Below the pieces are notes generated by a model, which searched no databases, was not told the DNA's origin, and saw only the letters and a program-made list of their open reading frames with translations. A DNA stretch of 64,000 nucleotides, taken from the NCBI GenBank assembly GCA_016858145.1, contig JAEHOE010000004.1:558001-622000 (forward strand), written 5' to 3'. This stretch comes from Edaphochlamys debaryana (taxonomy: Eukaryota > Chlorophyta > Chlorophyceae > Chlamydomonadales). Made by a program: the position numbers and the translations under genes. Numbering within the stretch: position 1 is the first letter of the stretch; each line of letters begins with the position of its first letter. Below, piece by piece: positions 34,948 through 46,461 of this stretch.

Positions 34948-37900
34948 GGCCAGCACCTGTGAAGTGCTACGGTTGGCTTGGGCCAGACACTCGGCATCTA
35001 GTCCGCCAAGGGTTGGGCAAAGGGCCACGCCGTCTGCCTGGATAGCGCTTAGCCAACAACTAACAGCTGGATGCCGAGGGCCGCGTTCACTCAGGTCTCA
35101 CTCTTGTCTGGCTGCGCGTGGAGGCGTCATTGCTGTGGATTGTGAAGGGACACAGCTACCCATGTTACTCCACACAGGGCGACCGTGTTGTTGCTGATGG
35201 GCCCATTGGGGTGGGGAGCTGCGGGCGGGGCTGCGGCTGGAGGAGGCGCGGCCGAGCCAGAAGCGGCCCTCCAGGATCGTTCCAACGTGAATGCTGCCTG
35301 CCTCTTGGCGTGGGGACCGAGTGGCCAGGGATTCGGGATTCGTTGGCTCTATGTTGTCCAGCAGTGACTAGTAGAGGCACTTGGGTTGCAAAGGGCAAAG
35401 TTGGGGAGAGCGGCACGTGCTTGGGATATCTTATCTACATACCGGGCGGACCCTGGGTGGTTGGGTTGTCCTACAGGGTCGGCCGGCGTGTACCGGTATT
35501 CTTCTTGTGTTGGTTCAAGTGTCTTCCTCATCCGCCGTCTTCCCCGTTTTGCCGTTTCCTTTCTCAACTTCATATTCCTTGGGACATGGAACAAATGTGA
35601 CGTGAAGTCTTACCTAAGGATATAGGATCCTACATAGGCCAAGTGCGTGGATGGATGAGGTTGCATGTGGCACATGGTTATTTGTCAGTAGGCTGGACTG
35701 CGAACAGCCGCCGCCGCGGGCGCGCTGCGTCCAAGCTTGTGGCACCAGTTGAAGGCTTGCTGACGTAAGGCCCTAGCTAGGAGACGCATGGCAGTACAGT
35801 GCATGCGCATTGGGGTGGATCCCCTTCATTATATCAAAGCGACTCATCGGCTGCTCTCCCACCTGTGGTGTGGCGGAGTTTGGGATTGTGTGGGGCGGGC
35901 GGGCGTGTGCGTGACCGCGTGGGCATGGCATCAAGAACTCAACTCTGTGTAGGGCAACAAGGAGGTACCGGTATCGGTGCTTGGGCCCCGTGGTGTCCTC
36001 CCCACTTACGCTTTATGCCCGCAAGGATAGGCCACTTCGTCGCTGGAGACGGGGACACCGACGGGATAGCGTCGGCCCGCCGTGCGGCGGTTTCTTTGCG
36101 GCGTTGATTGTGGGAGATGTGTTGCGCGAGGGCTATCTCCATCAGTGACACAATGGCAAATCCTGCGGCCCTCCATTCGCCGTTTCAGGTCCCCGTCTCT
36201 TGCTGGTCGCCAACCTCATCAATAAGGTCCCAGTAGCGTGGACGCCCATCCGATGCGAGTGGAGGGGGACCGGGGACACGGGCTTTGGGGTTGGCAGGTT
36301 CGGGCTTAAGCCCCGTGTAGTGGGGGCACGCAGTCGCCCGCGTCCCTGTGGAAAGATCTGTAGGGCTACCCGGCATTGCGCTTTGCTTTAACCCGGCATT
36401 GGCCGTCCCCAGTGCTGTCCTGATGGAACCCTCCGCCAAGACCTTCTGCCGGCTCCAAGCCTAGGCCAGGCGCCCAGGCCCGCCTAGCTCTGCAAGCGTG
36501 CTGCCTGCTGCGCGCAGGTGCCTGCAACGCCAGCGCCTCACCCCTCCGTTCAGAGATTCATCAGATCTGCCGCAGCAGCCTAGCTCTGCTTAGGACAGGA
36601 GGACAAGCATTGTCACTCAGAACTCATAGTGAGGGCGGAGGCCAGCGCAGGGTTTGACGAGAACGTCAGGGGGGGGGGTAAAAACATTAGTTCCATACAC
36701 CACCCCACAAAAGTTCGGACCCCCCCGACCCCCCCACCCCCCCCTTGCCGTACACTGCACACACTGCCGTACATGGCCATAATGTAACCCGTTTCCCTCG
36801 ACTTTTGTGCCAATCGGCTGCGCTTCGTGTGCGCTACTGCCTTGCGCGTGAACCGGAAGCGTCGATGAGGCTTGGGTCCTGTCCATTGACCATCCCCGCG
36901 TCCATGGACCACTCTCCGGTACCTTGCATCCGCGCTATTCATGCCCTAGGCCTCCTATATGATGAGCTACGGTCATAATAGTACACCCGGACGTCTAGCA
37001 GCGGTGGCAGTGCCGGTCGTGACGTGTCCCACGCGCGGACACGCCGACATGTGGCACCCGCAGCCACCCTTCGACCACCATCCCTATGGTCGGTTCAGCC
37101 TCTCCTTGATACCACGCGTTTTCGCAAGGAAAGGGCCCTTGGGCTGGGTCAGACCGCTGTGACAAAAGTTCGGACGGGAGCTGTACAAAAGTTTAGGACC
37201 CCCCTCCCCCCCCCCTCCCCCCCCCAACTTTGAGGGCTCATAACTTTTTTCCTAGAACCTCGATTTTCATTCTGAAAGCGGATTTGGGCTCCTCTTGTCG
37301 AGCTCTCCAAAGTTAAAGCGTGGTGTATTTTTTTACACTTCCTGCCCCCCCCCTGAGAACGTCGTGGCAAGAACGTGGCCAGCGCAGGGGCGGAGAAGCG
37401 TACAGGAGTCTGCAACTTGATGTCAGCCTCCGCGTTACGTCAGACTCCGCGTTCAGAGACTCAGAGCGGCCGCACGGCCTTGCCAGCCAGGAGAAGTGCG
37501 GAGGTAGGGTGGGTGCGAAGAAGAGGTTGGGTTGCACGCGGCCTGCGTAACCTGCACGACCTCGTGACCACCCCCGACCTCCTGGTCTGACAGCGTCCCG
37601 CTGCAGTGCGTTGGTCGTTTGACCTCCAGTGTGAACGCCAGGGGGCGGTATTACGAACGGGCCGCCCTTGCGGGCATGTCGGAACGCGGCGGGGTGTGAC
37701 CTCAACCTTGGTTGGCCAGAGGGCGTCCCCAGCTGTTCAAAGCAGGCATTATGACGTAGGTGACCAGTAGAGGACGTGCATGCTAGGTAGCAGCTGCCGT
37801 ATTCGGGTTTGGTTCCTCAGAAACAGGCCGCCCTGCCTCCCAGCGCTCGTGCAGTCGCATGCTTCGAGGTTCTTTTAACACTACAGGTTTGGCCGCATTT

Positions 37901-38121
37901 GTACACCCGCGGTTGGGATGGTGCCCGACACTTCTATCAGACCGACGAGGTCGGGACGGCTCTTCCTTTGAAGCACGACAACCCGCTGGTCCAATTGCTT
38001 TTCACATAACCATCGACGTCACACACACGATATTTGCCACGCGCTGCAATACCGTCAGCGCGCTGAGCGGACTGCAGCTCTTGACGTGACCGTTCCAGCG
38101 CTGAAGGTGCCAAACGTTGCG
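34948..38121. other. 3.2-kb gap between paralogues A and B
   Basis: No supportable gene. The first few hundred bases are the 3' flank of gene A, and the end is the promoter of gene B. The middle (36640-37389) is a base-compositionally distinct insert-like segment, listed separately. Short ORFs here lack splice logic and known motifs. Confidence 0.4.
36640..37389. repeat. Insert-like low-complexity segment bounded by 13-bp direct repeats
   Basis: The 13-mer GGCCAGCGCAGGG occurs at 36640-36652 and 37377-37389 in the same orientation, with GAGAACGTC near each copy (about 36658 and 37354). Between them are long G and C homopolymer tracts (36670-36680, 36719-36746, 37199-37226), two ACAAAAGTTCGGAC copies (36709-36722 and 37162-37175) and a related ACAAAAGTTTAGGAC (37185-37199). 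There is also an AT-richer stretch (37227-37340) unlike its surroundings. This could be a non-autonomous transposon relic. No terminal inverted repeat was found. Confidence 0.35.
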
Positions 38122-41100
38122 ATGGCTTTAGACGTGCTGGATGCTAGCAATCGACGAGGTCCAACAGCTGCTTGGGTGCGGTCCCTGCTGGTGCTCGCTG
38201 CGTTCAGCTTTCAGGCTGTGGACGCGGGCGCAGCGCAAGGTGAGCCAGCTCGATGCGAGCTCTACCCACGTTAGGCACGGTCACAAGCTAAACCGCCGCG
38301 CCCTCCATACGGCCGTGGACCCAAACTCATTCAGGTGTCCTGTTAGAGCGCGTTGCCGCACCTTGCCCGCTGCCACCTTCAGCGCTACTAGGAAACACTA
38401 GGGGAGGCCCATCTCATCGTCGCTGTAGCTGAAATCGTGCGAGAAGGTGCAACGGGCGCCTCCACTTGCTGATGGTTGCCTCGAGCAGGACTGCCGTGTC
38501 TGCCGCGCAACCCCTCCCCCCTAGGTGGACTTCATGATCCGCTCCGACAACGCCATCGAGCAGACCGTCGGCTCCAGGGGACCACCGTATGGATTCAGAC
38601 GGCCTCCCCTGTGTATTGCGGGTCCACGCTGGGGAACCCCACTGAGCTCTCGGGCACTTTCGACGCCCCTGCGGGCGTGTACGGGTTCGAAGCAGTCAGC
38701 GAGAATGTGCCCAGCTCATCGGCATTCCAGCTGATTAAACCGTACGAGGCGATCTACCGACTCAACCTTACAGTCGGCGACTACCCGGTGCCCCCCGGGA
38801 CACGGCAGGTGGTGGCGTCGGGGCAGCCCGCGGTGAGACCCCGGAAGCGCGGGAGGGGGAGGGTGTTTAGGATGCGCAGGGGAGGGTGTTTAGGATGCGT
38901 AGGGTGGGCGCATGATACGTATAAGTGCAGTTGTGAGCATACAGGCCGCGGGGAAGAAGCCCCAGGCAAACCCGAAACCCCGAAGCAACGGTCCCGACCC
39001 GGTCCCGACCCGGCACCGGTGGCAAACCTGACCAGCGACTGGGCGGCGGACGCGCTGGGCGTGTAGAGCGCTCCACGGAGTAGTAGACGGAGCGGAAAAG
39101 CGAACAGCGCTAGGCGCCAACAGGCGCCGAGGGTGTGTGGGCGGTTGGCCAGCCTGACGAGGAGGCCTGAGCGTGTGAGGGGAACGGTCCAAAGGGGGCA
39201 GGGGGACTAGGCGTGTGCAACTTGTGAGTCCTGGCCTCGTGTGGGGCGGGTCTGGAGGGGACCCACCGAGCGTCGAGTACCCGCGGGCCTAACACAGCGG
39301 GGTCGGATGTGACGGGTGTAAGCACACCTCTCTGGGAGCGTGCCGCCTTGTCTGGTTGGCTCCGGTGCCCTCTAAGCTCGGTCCCGATGCCCGCCGTCTC
39401 TTGGCACCGTCAGACTGGCCGGGACAATCTGACGGACGCTGCGGGCTTTTCGAAGGCCAGCGGAAAGCGGATCACGTCGATCGTCTTCTGCTGCACGCCC
39501 CACCGGTGAGGGCCGGTGGCTTTACTACAATGCACCGGGGTTGGTGGCTGGAGCCGCTGTGCACTCGTGCGCTTGCCGTGCGGGTTCTGCGGGGATGCAG
39601 GGCTTGTAGGAGCTGCGCGAGCGTTGCTCAGGCCTGGATCTTTCCTCTCCCATCTACGGCCACAGGTATCTCTCCGCTATGACGATAACATTCTCAGACT
39701 CGACGCAACGAAAGGTGCGGTTTGGAACGCGCGGGGCCGCGGGCTTGGATGCTCTGGTGTTCTGTACGCCCGTAGCTTGAGGTCATGGCAGCAAACCGCG
39801 CCCTGAAGTTGTGCAGAGAGGCTCTGGGTCCCAACATCCCCCCTTCACCTCTCTCCCCCCATACCGACACAGCTCGGCTCCCAACAATGCGCGAGCAACA
39901 ACGGGACGCTCACGGTTCCTCCGGGGGCACTGCTGGCGTTCGCACGTGTATCCATGGGGACTCAGCCGCAGGCGGGCAACGCAAGTCTAGCGGGAACGGG
40001 CCTGGCCATCGCCGGGATACAGTTCGTGTGGACGGCTCCCGCGCCGCCCTCCCCGCCCTCGCCGCCACCGTCGCCACCGTCACCCCTCCCACCTTCCCCG
40101 GCACCGCCCTCGCCTGCCCCGCCCTCGCCTGCCCCGCCCTCGCCTGCACCTCCACTGCCGCCCTCGCCCTCGCCGCCCTCTCCACCGCCGCCACCGCCCT
40201 CCCCGCCCCCCCTCCCCGCCGCCCAGCCCGCCGCCGCCCTCCCCGCCGCCTCCTCCGCCGCCGCCCCCTCCGCCCTCGCCACCGCCTCCCTCCCCGCCGC
40301 CCTCCCCGCCGCCACCGCCTCCGAGCCCGCCCCCGCCGCCGCCCATGCCCCCCGGCTTCCCCCCGCCGTACCCCCCGGCTGTGTCCCTGGCCCCCGTGCT
40401 GTACGACAACTTCTTCTTCGATGCGTACTCGATCATTGATCCCACCCAGCTTTCGGTCACTGTGACAAAGTACGCTGCGACGGTCGTGCTGGGAGACAAT
40501 GCGTTCTCCATCCTCGCAACGCCCGCGGCCCGAGTGGTGAGTTTTGCTGCTCATCACCAGCCCCTGGCCACCGGTAGAAACGCCGCTCGGAAAACCGCAA
40601 TGAAACCTTCCGTCCTTTGCTTCAGCCCCCTCCCCATACCTCAACAAATGCACGTTGTGAGGAACCCCTACTAGGCCATGGCTAACTCATGTGCTCCCTT
40701 GCGACGCCCCACTTACAGCTGCTCTTTGCGGAGCGACTGGGCCAGGGTCGCACCTCGGGGTCGGCCGCTGAGTCGTTCGGGGGCGACTGCCCCACGTCAG
40801 CAGCCAACCCCGTGCTATGCCAGCTCGTGCTGAAAACGGTCACGTGGGTGAGTACCGGCACATGACTAATCGGGGCGCATGGGGGTACGGCAGCAAGCCT
40901 GCCCCCTGCAGGGGGGGCCCACGTGCTGGCGTGGTTGCGATGGGCTTCTCGTGTAGGCTTGGCTGAGGCTGGCCTGATGGGCATTGCACGCGTGTGGGCA
41001 CGTGGGGCATGAGCACACCATCAACACCTTCCCCCCCCCCCCTTGAACGTGCCCCTGCCCACAGGCGGCCTTTTACGGCATTGCGAGGGGCGGTGCGCGC

Positions 41101-44022
41101 GTGCGCGTGACCAACCCCCGGTACATCCCCTTCGCGCAGTGGCTCGTCCAGCAGGTAAGGGCGTGGGGACCGCGCGCGCTTGGGGACTGGCACAGGGGCC
41201 TCGGGCTTTGCTACGCGGAACGGTGCCGCCGTGACGCTGCCGAGCGGAAGCTTACAAAGACCTGACAAGAGGCCCGGCTGTGGTGTCCGCTCCTCCTCAT
41301 CAAGCTGGTCCCATGCGTGCATGCGCTCTTCGTCAAGCTGATTGATTCCGGCCTGGCCCGTCCGCTGTCCCTGTCCCTGCTACAGGATTCCCGCCTGAAG
41401 CCCCCGCCCACGGGCAAAGGCGTCGGCAACCTCCTCGATTACGTTCTGACGCTGTCAACTTTTGTGACGGTGTACGACACGCCCACCTTCAACAAGCCTG
41501 GCTATGAGCTTGTTGACATCTACATTGTCGACCCCACCGACCCGCTGTACTCGGACCCGGATGTGCAGGTACGGCACACGTACACCGTACCGAGCGTGCA
41601 GCCCTACTCGCCTCAGCCGCGGCCGTGCTGTGCTGTGCCGCGCTGTGCTGTGCTGTGCCGCGCTGTGCTGTGCTGCGTCACCTGTGTCAGTTCCACAATG
41701 ACAAAGTCATGGCCCCGCCCGCCCGTCCCTCCCGGCAGCGCTCCTTGCGATCCTTCGTGGCAGCCGGTCGCGGAACCTTCATCATGGGACCCGACATGAG
41801 CTACCTGGACGCGTACATCACCGGTAAGCGTTGCTACTGGACCTTCCCGGGTGCAACTTACGAAGCTTTGGGACAGAGGCCCGGGACAGAGGCCCGAAGC
41901 AGAGGCCCGGGACAAAGCGCCGCGAGCTTTCCCCGCTCGAACGCCCCTGACCTCACGCGGCGCCTTCCTCTCTTGTGTTCCCCCCCTCAGGCAGCCGGCA
42001 CCGGCGCCTGCTTGGGGATGGGGCCGTGGAGCCCCCGGAGGGCGGACACCCCGTGGTCCTCAGCCTGGGCGCCGACCCTCGCCTGCGCCGACGCCTGATG
42101 AGCGCTGAGCGGAGGCGGCTGCAGACGTTGTGAGCGCGGGGCGCGGGCATTGGCGGGACACGGGCAGGGCGCTCCTGGCTGCCAGAGAGGGCTCAAAGAC
42201 GGAGGGGCTGTTTCTGTGGACCCGAGGGAGAAGCGGCACACCATCCGCAGTGCCGTCCTCAGTCAGTAGCTTCCTGCTGGCAGCGGCTTGGCGCCTGTAG
42301 CAGAGGGAGCCGAGAAGTTCGGGAGGCTGTTTTAACCGGAGCGCTTCCTATGCCTTGAAATCCACTCGCAGGTACCCCGTCGCCCCCGCCGGCTCCATCG
42401 CCGTGAATGCGGACACGCTGACTAATGCGGACCTGGCGGCACAGGTGCGAAGGAGGCTGGGCGCATGGAGCCCTGGGGATGTATACGCAGGGGTGCAGTG
42501 TGTGGCATTGACACAGGTTTCATCCCTGGATGGGCGTGGGTGCATGAGTTGGCATGGGTTTACCTCCTGCCGTCCAGGGCACCACCAGTGGCAGGCTGAG
42601 CGGTGCAGGGAATGAATGCCTGCAGCGTGGCTCGCCTCCCGCCTGCCCTCCCATCCCGGGGCTAAGCTCTCCAGCCGAACGTCAACCTGACCCGTGCCCT
42701 GCCGCCTCATTCGTACTGCCGTACAGCTGTACATCCAGTACCTGCGATCCCAGATCTTCCTGAGCACCTTCGACCGGGACATAGGTACGTGAAAGGCGAA
42801 GCCACGGTCCACGCGGCTATACCTTCTCGCGCTTCAACTGTGGGCCAGCCACTCCAACTCTGCGGCCCTAGCTCTCAGCGCCCCACTTTGCATTCGGGGC
42901 CTCTTGCCAGGCTGTGCTATGTGCCTCGGGCACACGCTCAGTTGACGCCAACTCCGTTTGCCGTTCCCCATCTCAGCCATTAACACGGTCGCTGTTGGTA
43001 AGGCTACGCTGAATCCGTCCGACTCGAACAACTTTGACTTCAACCAGTGGTATAAAAACATTACCGTGGACCTCAAGGTAAGCGATCGAGCGAGCGATGC
43101 AGTGCTGCATGGCGGACATGCTCCAGAGCTTACCGGAACTCCTCCTCTTCGCAGGGGCCCGTCTACTTCCTGCCGCCTCCCAACCCGCCGCCACCCCCGC
43201 CGGCCCTGAGGCCGCCCCCGCCGACGCCCCCCTCGCCGGGTGAGCGCGGCTTGCGCTGACGTGGCCAACCGCCTGGGCCCTTGGACGCACGTGTCCAGGC
43301 GCCCGAAGCACATGTGATGCCCACGTGCCTGCCCCAACCACCGCCGCCTTCTCGCTGAGAGCGTCCTCCGCTCGCCATCTCGCTTCCCACCCTTGCAGTG
43401 GCCGTGGCATCCAATGTCCTGGGCTGCTACAAGGACGACGCGACGGTCCGCGCCCTGGCGGCACGCCTCACGACCGACCGCACGCTGACCCGGGAGCTGT
43501 GCGCCAGCCTGGCCAAGAACGGCCGCTACACGTACTTCGGGCTGCAGGTGGGTTGCGGCGGTTGCGTGCGGAGCCGGGCTGACATGGGCGTATGTCGTAC
43601 CAACTGCTGCCGTACGCGCAGGGAACCAACTGCTACGCCGACAACACCCTCACGCTCGCCAACTCGTACGGCAAGCGGCTGGATTCCGAGTGCTCAACGC
43701 TGTGCCCCGGCAACTCCGCGCAAAAGTGGGTTTGGTCCTGGTGAACTGGGCGTGCTAGCTGCCGGTCGCTGCCACAGGAGGTCTCACGGCCGGCACAGCA
43801 CAACAACGCGCCTGCTGGCAGCGCAATCCCTGAAGCGGGGACGGCCCAGTGCACCCTTGTGCTATGCCTCGGCGCGTGCGGCCACACGGCGGTGCGCACT
43901 CTCTTTTCATGTGCCCGAGCTGACCCCTCGCTCCGCTCTTGCTGGTGATTCTGCCCTTGCTCCTCAGGTGTGGCCTGCTCAGCTCCACTCTGGTCGCCAA
44001 CACCATCTACCAGGTCGTCTAA
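38122..44022 (+). CDS. Extracellular matrix protein B, paralogue of A; frame broken by one base in the Pro-rich exon (17 exons)
   Basis: Exons: 38122-38239, 38525-38832, 39414-39505, 39666-39714, 39873-40536, 40719-40847, 41065-41154, 41386-41568, 41739-41823, 41991-42129, 42372-42444, 42727-42784, 42977-43077, 43155-43239, 43399-43547, 43622-43725, 43968-44022. Domain order is as in A: signal peptide (WVRSLLVLAAFSFQAVDAGA), lectin-like domain (GKRITSIVFCCTPHRYLSAM), a shorter Pro-rich rod, TCAF/amidotransferase-like domain (ATVVLGDNAFSIL, VDIYIVDPTDPLY, RGTFIMGPDMSYLD), PPP spacer and WSC domain (GCYKDDATVRALAARL to CPGNSAQKCG). Exons sum to 2482 nt, one more than a multiple of three. The extra base is in the C7 run 40206-40212, upstream of which the frame reads PPPPSPPPLP and downstream of which only another frame gives PPYPPAVSLAPVLYDNFFFD. 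Everything else is intact, so a homopolymer error or recent allele is more likely than old decay. About 826 aa if in frame. The intron separating exons 5 and 6 of A is absent. Confidence 0.8.
38857..38903 (+). repeat. 23-bp tandem duplication in gene B intron 2
   Basis: GGGAGGGTGTTTAGGATGCG is followed by CA and then repeated once with TA, just downstream of the donor of exon 2. Gene A lacks it at the equivalent place. Confidence 0.7.
41624..41677 (+). repeat. 20-bp (CTGTG)-type tandem repeat in gene B intron 8
   Basis: Nearly three copies of GCTGTGCTGTGCTGTGCCGC lie just upstream of exon 9, between the GTACGG donor of exon 8 and the CGGCAG acceptor of exon 9. Length polymorphism is likely. 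Confidence 0.75.
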
Positions 44023-46461
44023 GGGCGCACTGGAGGGCATCAACGAGGAGACCTTTTTGAGCGTCGCAACGCAAACGCCCTCGCGATCACGCTTCACCTC
44101 AGGATGCGCGCCCTGGGCACTGAGAGCGGGGCTCTCGGAGGCGTGCGGCTAGGGTGCCTCCGTGAGGAGAAGGGGCATCCCGACTGTTTGTTCACGTGTA
44201 GACTTGTAACGCGAGATTGCGTGGAGGCGCCTGGCTAGTCACGGGGTGACCGGCTGTTGTGCGGAATTGATGCGGGGGCAGTCTGACCAGCAGGGGAGCC
44301 GGCGGGTCCGTGACTTCTGCGCGACGCCCGGTGTGATGTCAGCTCCATAGGTCCGCAATTGCGGTGGTTACGGGTTTTGCGTCCCGGCGTCTAGCCTAAG
44401 CGCGTGACTCATGCGCTGGACCCCTGGTATTACTACAGTTCGGGTTGGCGTGTTTGACCTCTGTTCAACCGAATTGAAGTACACCCTTCGTGGGTGTCGG
44501 CAGCTGTGACTGTTCCCAGCTGCCGGGCTTATGGCAGGTTTTCTGGTCTTTCCAGGCGATCATAGGCTGTGGCTCATGGCCGCCTGGGATGACAGCTTAC
44601 TTCTCGTCGACGCTGCATAAAATTCCATGCCGCGGGATCCCGTGGGCGTGGATTGCACTGTCTGGGAGCTCTTGAGTTGAGGGCATCCGTCCGGGACGTC
44701 AAAGGTTTTTGCATTACTCCTCACCGTTCTGGTGCAGGATCTAGGTCTCACCTCCCGATGTGACTCATCTAGCACATTGTCGTACATCCGTTGTGATCCG
44801 CCTGCCCTTGATCGGTCCTGGCCATGGTCGTGGTCGATCCATTTGAAGGCCATTATGTGTCAACCGCTCGATGGCCAACAGTTGGTTGAAGCGGCCTCGA
44901 GTCATGGCAGGGCTTTGAGGGCGGGACTGTCCACTCCCCGCCCTCTCTGGGCGTCGCGCATCAAGCGTGATATAGCCTTCGTATATTTAAACTGCTTGAC
45001 CGCCGCAAATCGGGGCGCACGGCAAGGAGGTTTGCATGGGATTGGCAAGAAGCACGGGGCACTCATGTTTCCCGTTGATTTGGCGCTGCGCTCCTGGACG
45101 TGTCACTTGTCTCGCACGAGAGCAGAGGCCCCCTTACTGACAGATTAGCATGGAAAACGAATCCAAGGCATACGCAGTATTTGTTTGTGCAAGGCGCATG
45201 GTGGAACCAAGTTGTGCATCGGCTTTATTACGGGCTTTGGGGGATGGCATGTGCGGCGCAACACTCTCTGGTCCTCTCCTGTCCCTCTTGGCGTCGGGCC
45301 ATGCTTCCTAGTACCGATCATGCCAGAGTGTGGTAGTGCGGCTTAGGTGGATAAGATTCCTTGTCTTGAAGCTTCTGGCGTTTCCCTGGACGGTTTGTTG
45401 AACTTGCGGTCGCGCAAGGTCCGAGGTGTGCCAGCGGCTCGAGCGGGCGAAGCAGGGACCGACCCTGAGGTCGACCAAGCAAGTTGTTAAGTAACGAATG
45501 ATGGTATCGAGCGGATGACGTCGAGCCTAATGGGGGTGGGCATTCTTGTTGGTTGGGGGCGAACCCGAGGCAGGTTGCAGCGGGTTGGAGCGGAAGAGTG
45601 GTGTGCTGACAGGGATCGGTGCATGGGTTGGCTTCGCGCGGCTGGCTCGACGCTAACGGGCCACCAGGGCTACCGTACAGGCCAGGTGCGGTAGGGTACA
45701 TGTGGAGCGCCACAAACCTTCGAAGTTACGATTTGCTTGGCGCTGATCAGGAATGCTCGGCGGATGGCCACGGGGTGGCCCATCTTGCGAGGCCCCTGGC
45801 TGGCTTGCGGAGAAGGGATCACTTATGCAAATCAATGATACAGTCATCGTGTCCCCGACCGGATTCATGCCTGATCAAGGCGTCACCCGTGGGTCACACT
45901 GGTCTCACGGCCTGTGCAGGCGACGCTGCGGTGCGGTCCCTTTGGCCCACGGCCCGTAAGGGAGTTCACGGCTGATGCCCTTGTCCGTGTAACAACAACA
46001 ACAACAGCAGCAAACGAACACGTTGCTTTCTAAATGAATCCCACCATGAACTCCATGAAGTACGTATTGCCCTCTACTGCCCGATATATACTGCGACAGT
46101 CTATCGGCGTCATGAAGGAGCCCTTAGCACGTTCCCTACATAGCCGCTAAGCCGGCGGGCCATCATGAGTTCCGCACCTGACACGTGCAGCCTGATAAGT
46201 ATGCCATGCGAGCCGTAGCCAGGCCAGCAGGCCACTTCTCTCGCCATGACACCTCATCCTCTGCCATAATTAAAAACCCGGTCATACCCTGCCGCCCGGG
46301 CTGAGGCCTTATTGGCTGACGCTGGTCGGGGGACACAGGCTCGCTCCCAGTGTAATCCGCATGGGCAGGAGATGCACCTCTAAATTTCCACTTTAGGGGC
46401 TTCGCCTTGGGCGGGTCTGCCCTCAGCAAACCAGGAGCAAGTGGCGCCCCAGTGCTGGTCC
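44023..46461. other. 2.4-kb gap between gene B and the 3' end of gene C; contains a short microsatellite
   Basis: The two flanking genes converge, so only 3'UTRs are expected. I see no gene. A CAA/CAG microsatellite (AACAACAACAACAACAGCAG) lies at 45991-46010. Base composition is lower in GC than in the genes. Confidence 0.4.
44205..44209 (+). terminator. Candidate poly(A) signal TGTAA of gene B
   Basis: TGTAA lies 183 nt past the TAA stop of gene B. It is the standard chlamydomonad polyadenylation signal, and the position is reasonable. The short match limits confidence. Confidence 0.45.

Noticed and set aside
38525..38650. Apparent frameshift at the start of gene B exon 2
   Set aside because: Reading from the GTG after the acceptor suggests a break, but using the phase-1 junction with exon 1 gives one open frame that aligns with gene A.
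45991..46015. CAA/CAG repeat as a CRISPR-like or coding repeat
   Set aside because: A simple trinucleotide microsatellite of a few units with no spacers and no gene around it.
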